Shown here: positions 6,271 through 7,245 of the stretch, in pieces
Layout of the letters: each line of letters starts with the position of its first letter
Position numbering within the stretch: position 1 is the first letter of the stretch
Assembly: GCA_945882005.1 (NCBI GenBank)
Contig: CAMCWG010000155.1
Location: forward strand, 1 to 7,245
Length of the DNA stretch: 7,245 nt
Source of the DNA: Bordetella parapertussis
Lineage (GTDB): Bacteria; Pseudomonadota; Gammaproteobacteria; Burkholderiales; Burkholderiaceae_B
Direction: 5' to 3'
The notes under the pieces: generated by a model
What the model was told of the DNA's origin: nothing
The model's input: only the letters and a program-made list of their open reading frames with translations
The model's database searches: none
Made by a program: the position numbers and the translations under genes

Positions 6271-6489
6271 ATGAACAGAATTACGCTTGAGCCAGACAAG
6301 CGCGGTGGCAAACCGTGCATCCGTGGGCTTCGGATTACCGTCTATGACGTGCTGACGATGCTGTCTGAGGGTGCTTCTTCACAAGAAATCCTTGAAGACT
6401 TCCCAGAGCTTGAGTTGGCGGACATTTTGGCAGTCTTATCCTATGCCGCAGACCGAGAACATCGGGTTCACGTATTGGCTGTTCAATGA
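6271..6489 (+). CDS. DUF433 family antitoxin-like protein
   Basis: A 72-residue DUF433 protein with a winged/helix-turn-helix-like small fold. It is normally the antitoxin or regulator partner of a DUF5615 PIN-like nuclease. The family core is easy to see: RGGKPCIRGLRITVYDVL (11-28), then EGASSQEILEDFPEL (33-47) and DILAVLSYAADRE (51-63). Length is normal. The start ATG has only a weak upstream AAGA, and a -10-like TAAGAT (6256-6261) would place transcription start very close to the ATG. The last codons overlap the following reading frame as ATGA, as in intact DUF433-DUF5615 operons, but that partner is truncated here. The palindrome at 6211-6227 could be its binding site. Confidence 0.88.
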   Translation: MNRITLEPDKRGGKPCIRGLRITVYDVLTMLSEGASSQEILEDFPELELADILAVLSYAADREHRVHVLAVQ

Positions 6490-6587
6490 AGTTGTTGTTA
6501 GACGATAACCAAGCCACCATTGAGGATGCACTGATTGCACAAGACCTGGCATGTGTTGAGCTAACGGATGTCGTAGGCGCTGTTTAA
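6486..6587 (+). pseudogene. Remnant of a DUF5615 PIN-like toxin (33 codons)
   Basis: Overlapping the DUF433 stop (ATGA) is a 33-residue frame beginning MKLLLDDN, the characteristic start of DUF5615 PIN-like proteins (MKLLLDEN with the first acidic active-site residue). After this it reads QATIEDALIAQDLACVELTD and stops, whereas the family is normally about 100-120 residues. The second half with the remaining acidic residues is missing, and no continuation is visible in other frames downstream. I read this as a toxin inactivated by deletion, leaving an orphan antitoxin. A genuine small peptide is possible but less likely. The ORF is too short to stand out on its own, and the evidence is the motif plus operon position. 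Confidence 0.68.
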
Positions 6588-6592
6588 TTAAA

Positions 6593-6604
6593 AAATGAAT
6601 CCAA
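6593..6604 (+). repeat. 12-bp direct repeat, copy 2
   Basis: An identical copy of AAATGAATCCAA at 6121-6132. It follows the DUF5615 remnant by 5 bp and precedes the second tRNA-like scrap, paralleling the first copy's position behind HepT. Confidence 0.6.
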
Positions 6605-6700
6605 CAGCTGCAGCGCTCTCGGAATGACGGAATCATATTCCTGATGGCTGCTGGTAAGAGCCTAGCTCAGTGAGCCAAAAACACTGGGTCCGTCCAGACG
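6601..6700 (+). other. Structured gene-free stretch, possible small RNA or element end
   Basis: No coding frame is evident. CCAACAGC (6601-6608) pairs with GCTGCTGG (6647-6654) with one mismatch, enclosing GGAAT/ATTCC (6621-6625 with 6637-6641). A further small hairpin CTGG/CCAG lies at 6684-6697, and a terminator follows at 6705-6730. This could be a transcribed RNA or folded DNA at a recombination site. I found no strong promoter immediately upstream, so an RNA gene is only a possibility. Confidence 0.35.
6626..6641 (+). repeat. Second tRNA-like scrap (anticodon arm)
   Basis: GACGGAATCATATTCC matches the tRNA anticodon arm at 5385-5400 in 15 of 16 positions. Just upstream AGCTGCAGC (6606-6614) resembles the tRNA D-arm AGCTCAGC. 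A further TAGCTCAG (6663-6670) equals the tRNA D-arm (5366-5373) but is out of order. The T arm and acceptor end are not recognisable. Short length makes this weaker than the 6160 remnant. Confidence 0.5.
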
Positions 6701-6704
6701 CATT

Positions 6705-6730
6705 GCCCAAGTCACAAGTTTGGGCTTTTT
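6705..6730 (+). terminator. Rho-independent terminator
   Basis: GCCCAA (6705-6710) pairs perfectly with TTGGGC (6720-6725) over a 9-nt loop, followed at once by TTTTT and, after one G, TTTT. It would end + strand transcription from the DUF433 operon or from an RNA encoded just upstream. Confidence 0.78.
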
Positions 6731-6758
6731 GTTTTGTGCTCTGACAGTAACGATGTGC

Positions 6759-6787
6759 GTGACACCGAACCTGCATGCCCATAAAAT
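6759..6787 (+). promoter_or_regulatory. Sigma70-type promoter for the zeta-like gene
   Basis: A -35 GTGACA (6759-6764, 5 of 6 to TTGACA) and a -10 TAAAAT (6782-6787, 5 of 6 to TATAAT) are separated by the ideal 17 bp. Transcription would begin near 6794, leaving a leader of about 85 nt before the TTG start at 6879. The leader holds a short AAGGG-TTC-CCCTT inverted repeat (6833-6845). Confidence 0.55.
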
Positions 6788-6865
6788 GAGAGCAAGTGTA
6801 GATGTTTAGCACCTGTTTTTACAGCGGGTTTTAAGGGTTCCCCTTGCACATGTTGTGTTCTATTC

Positions 6866-6870
6866 AAGAG
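6866..6870 (+). promoter_or_regulatory. Ribosome binding site supporting a TTG start
   Basis: AAGAG lies 8 nt before TTG 6879. It selects TTG over the further upstream in-frame GTG at 6855, and the family's beta-strand/P-loop begins within a few residues of the TTG. Confidence 0.5.
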
Positions 6871-6878
6871 TAGACTGT

Positions 6879-7245
6879 TTGAAAAAAATCATCATCATTG
6901 CAGAACCTAATGGTGCTGGCAAAACAACGTTTGCCCGTGACTTTTTGCCTTCAGAAGCCCACACGCTTAGATTCATTAATGCAGATTTAATCGCTGCCGG
7001 CTTAGCACCGTTCAATCCTGAGTCTGTTGCCTTTAAGGCAGGACGTTTGATGTTGCAAGAAATCGATGAGTGCGTCGCCGCCGGTCATGATTTTGCATTT
7101 GAAACTACGCTATCTGGGTTGAGTTATTTGCGGAAAATTAAGTGTTGGCAGACGCTTGGTTATCAGGTGAAATTGTGGTTTTTGTCTTTACCTAGTGGTG
7201 ACTTGGCTGTTTCTCGTGTCGCGCAACGCGTGATGCAGGGCGGCC
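6879..7245 (+). CDS. Zeta-toxin-like P-loop kinase / AAA-type ATPase (3'-truncated by window edge)
   Basis: A P-loop protein of the zeta-toxin-like family often found beside small antitoxins. Zeta toxins phosphorylate UDP-N-acetylglucosamine or related nucleotide sugars, but for this stand-alone branch the substrate is not established. The frame runs open to the window end with 122 complete codons. It begins with a hydrophobic strand KKIIIIA and a P-loop EPNGAGKTT (9-17), then NADLIAAGLAPFNPES (34-49), AGRLM (54-58), FAFETTLSG (72-80) and VAQRVMQGG (114-122), all in the family's order. The first Gly of Walker A (GxxxxGKT) is Glu9, a notable change, while K15 and T16 are kept. The start is TTG. 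A promoter at 6759-6787 serves it separately from the upstream modules. No antitoxin gene precedes it in the window, although one could follow. Confidence 0.85.
   Translation, partial: MKKIIIIAEPNGAGKTTFARDFLPSEAHTLRFINADLIAAGLAPFNPESVAFKAGRLMLQEIDECVAAGHDFAFETTLSGLSYLRKIKCWQTLGYQVKLWFLSLPSGDLAVSRVAQRVMQGG

Noticed and set aside
6754..6810. Small ORF (18 codons) containing MRASVDV, reminiscent of a VapB-like antitoxin start, upstream of the zeta-like gene
   Set aside because: It stops after seven residues of the resemblance, has no Shine-Dalgarno sequence and lies partly within the promoter; too short to support as an antitoxin remnant.
5359..7245. CRISPR array or integron attC sites as the explanation of the repeats
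   Set aside because: Repeats are two or three irregular tRNA-derived copies without regular spacers, and no attC-type R'/R'' core (RYYYAAC/GTTRRRY) pairing was seen; no integrase or Cas gene is present.

Overview
The window looks like a chromosomal segment of a betaproteobacterium, probably Burkholderiales and perhaps Alcaligenaceae-like. The reasons are moderately GC-rich genes, an orphan Bug/TctC-type periplasmic binding protein without TctA/TctB next to it, and small-molecule catabolic enzymes of kinds common in that order. This placement is inferred from gene content only.

The left three quarters (1-5186) are a catabolic neighbourhood. On the + strand are the 3' part of an allantoate amidohydrolase/N-carbamoyl-amino-acid hydrolase (2-1204) and, 2 bp later, an M20 metallopeptidase-like hydrolase (1207-2454). 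Facing them on the - strand is a three-gene operon, transcribed in the order TIM-barrel amidohydrolase (5186-4320), SDR oxidoreductase (4302-3496), secreted Bug-family solute-binding protein (3458-2472). The two groups converge with only 17 bp between their stop codons. A plausible but unproven role is capture, hydrolysis and oxidation of an amide, ureido or lactone-type organic acid.

The right quarter (5187-7245) is different. A CAU-anticodon tRNA gene (5359-5435) is followed by a run of toxin-antitoxin-type genes with visibly lower GC. A complete MntA/HepT (MNT-HEPN) pair (5464-6113) comes first, then a decayed tRNA 3'-half copy (about 6160-6210, 42/50 identical to the real tRNA end). Next is a DUF433 antitoxin-like gene (6271-6489) overlapping a 33-codon remnant of its DUF5615 PIN-like toxin (6486-6587), then a second short tRNA-like scrap (6626-6641). 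A stem-loop-rich stretch with a convincing terminator (6705-6730) follows. Last is a zeta-toxin-like P-loop kinase with a TTG start (6879 to the window edge), preceded by a good sigma70-type promoter.

The main point of interest is this layout: TA modules separated by successive tRNA-derived scraps, as if small cassettes had repeatedly entered the 3' end of one tRNA gene and then decayed. No integrase or transposase is visible here, so the mechanism is inferred.
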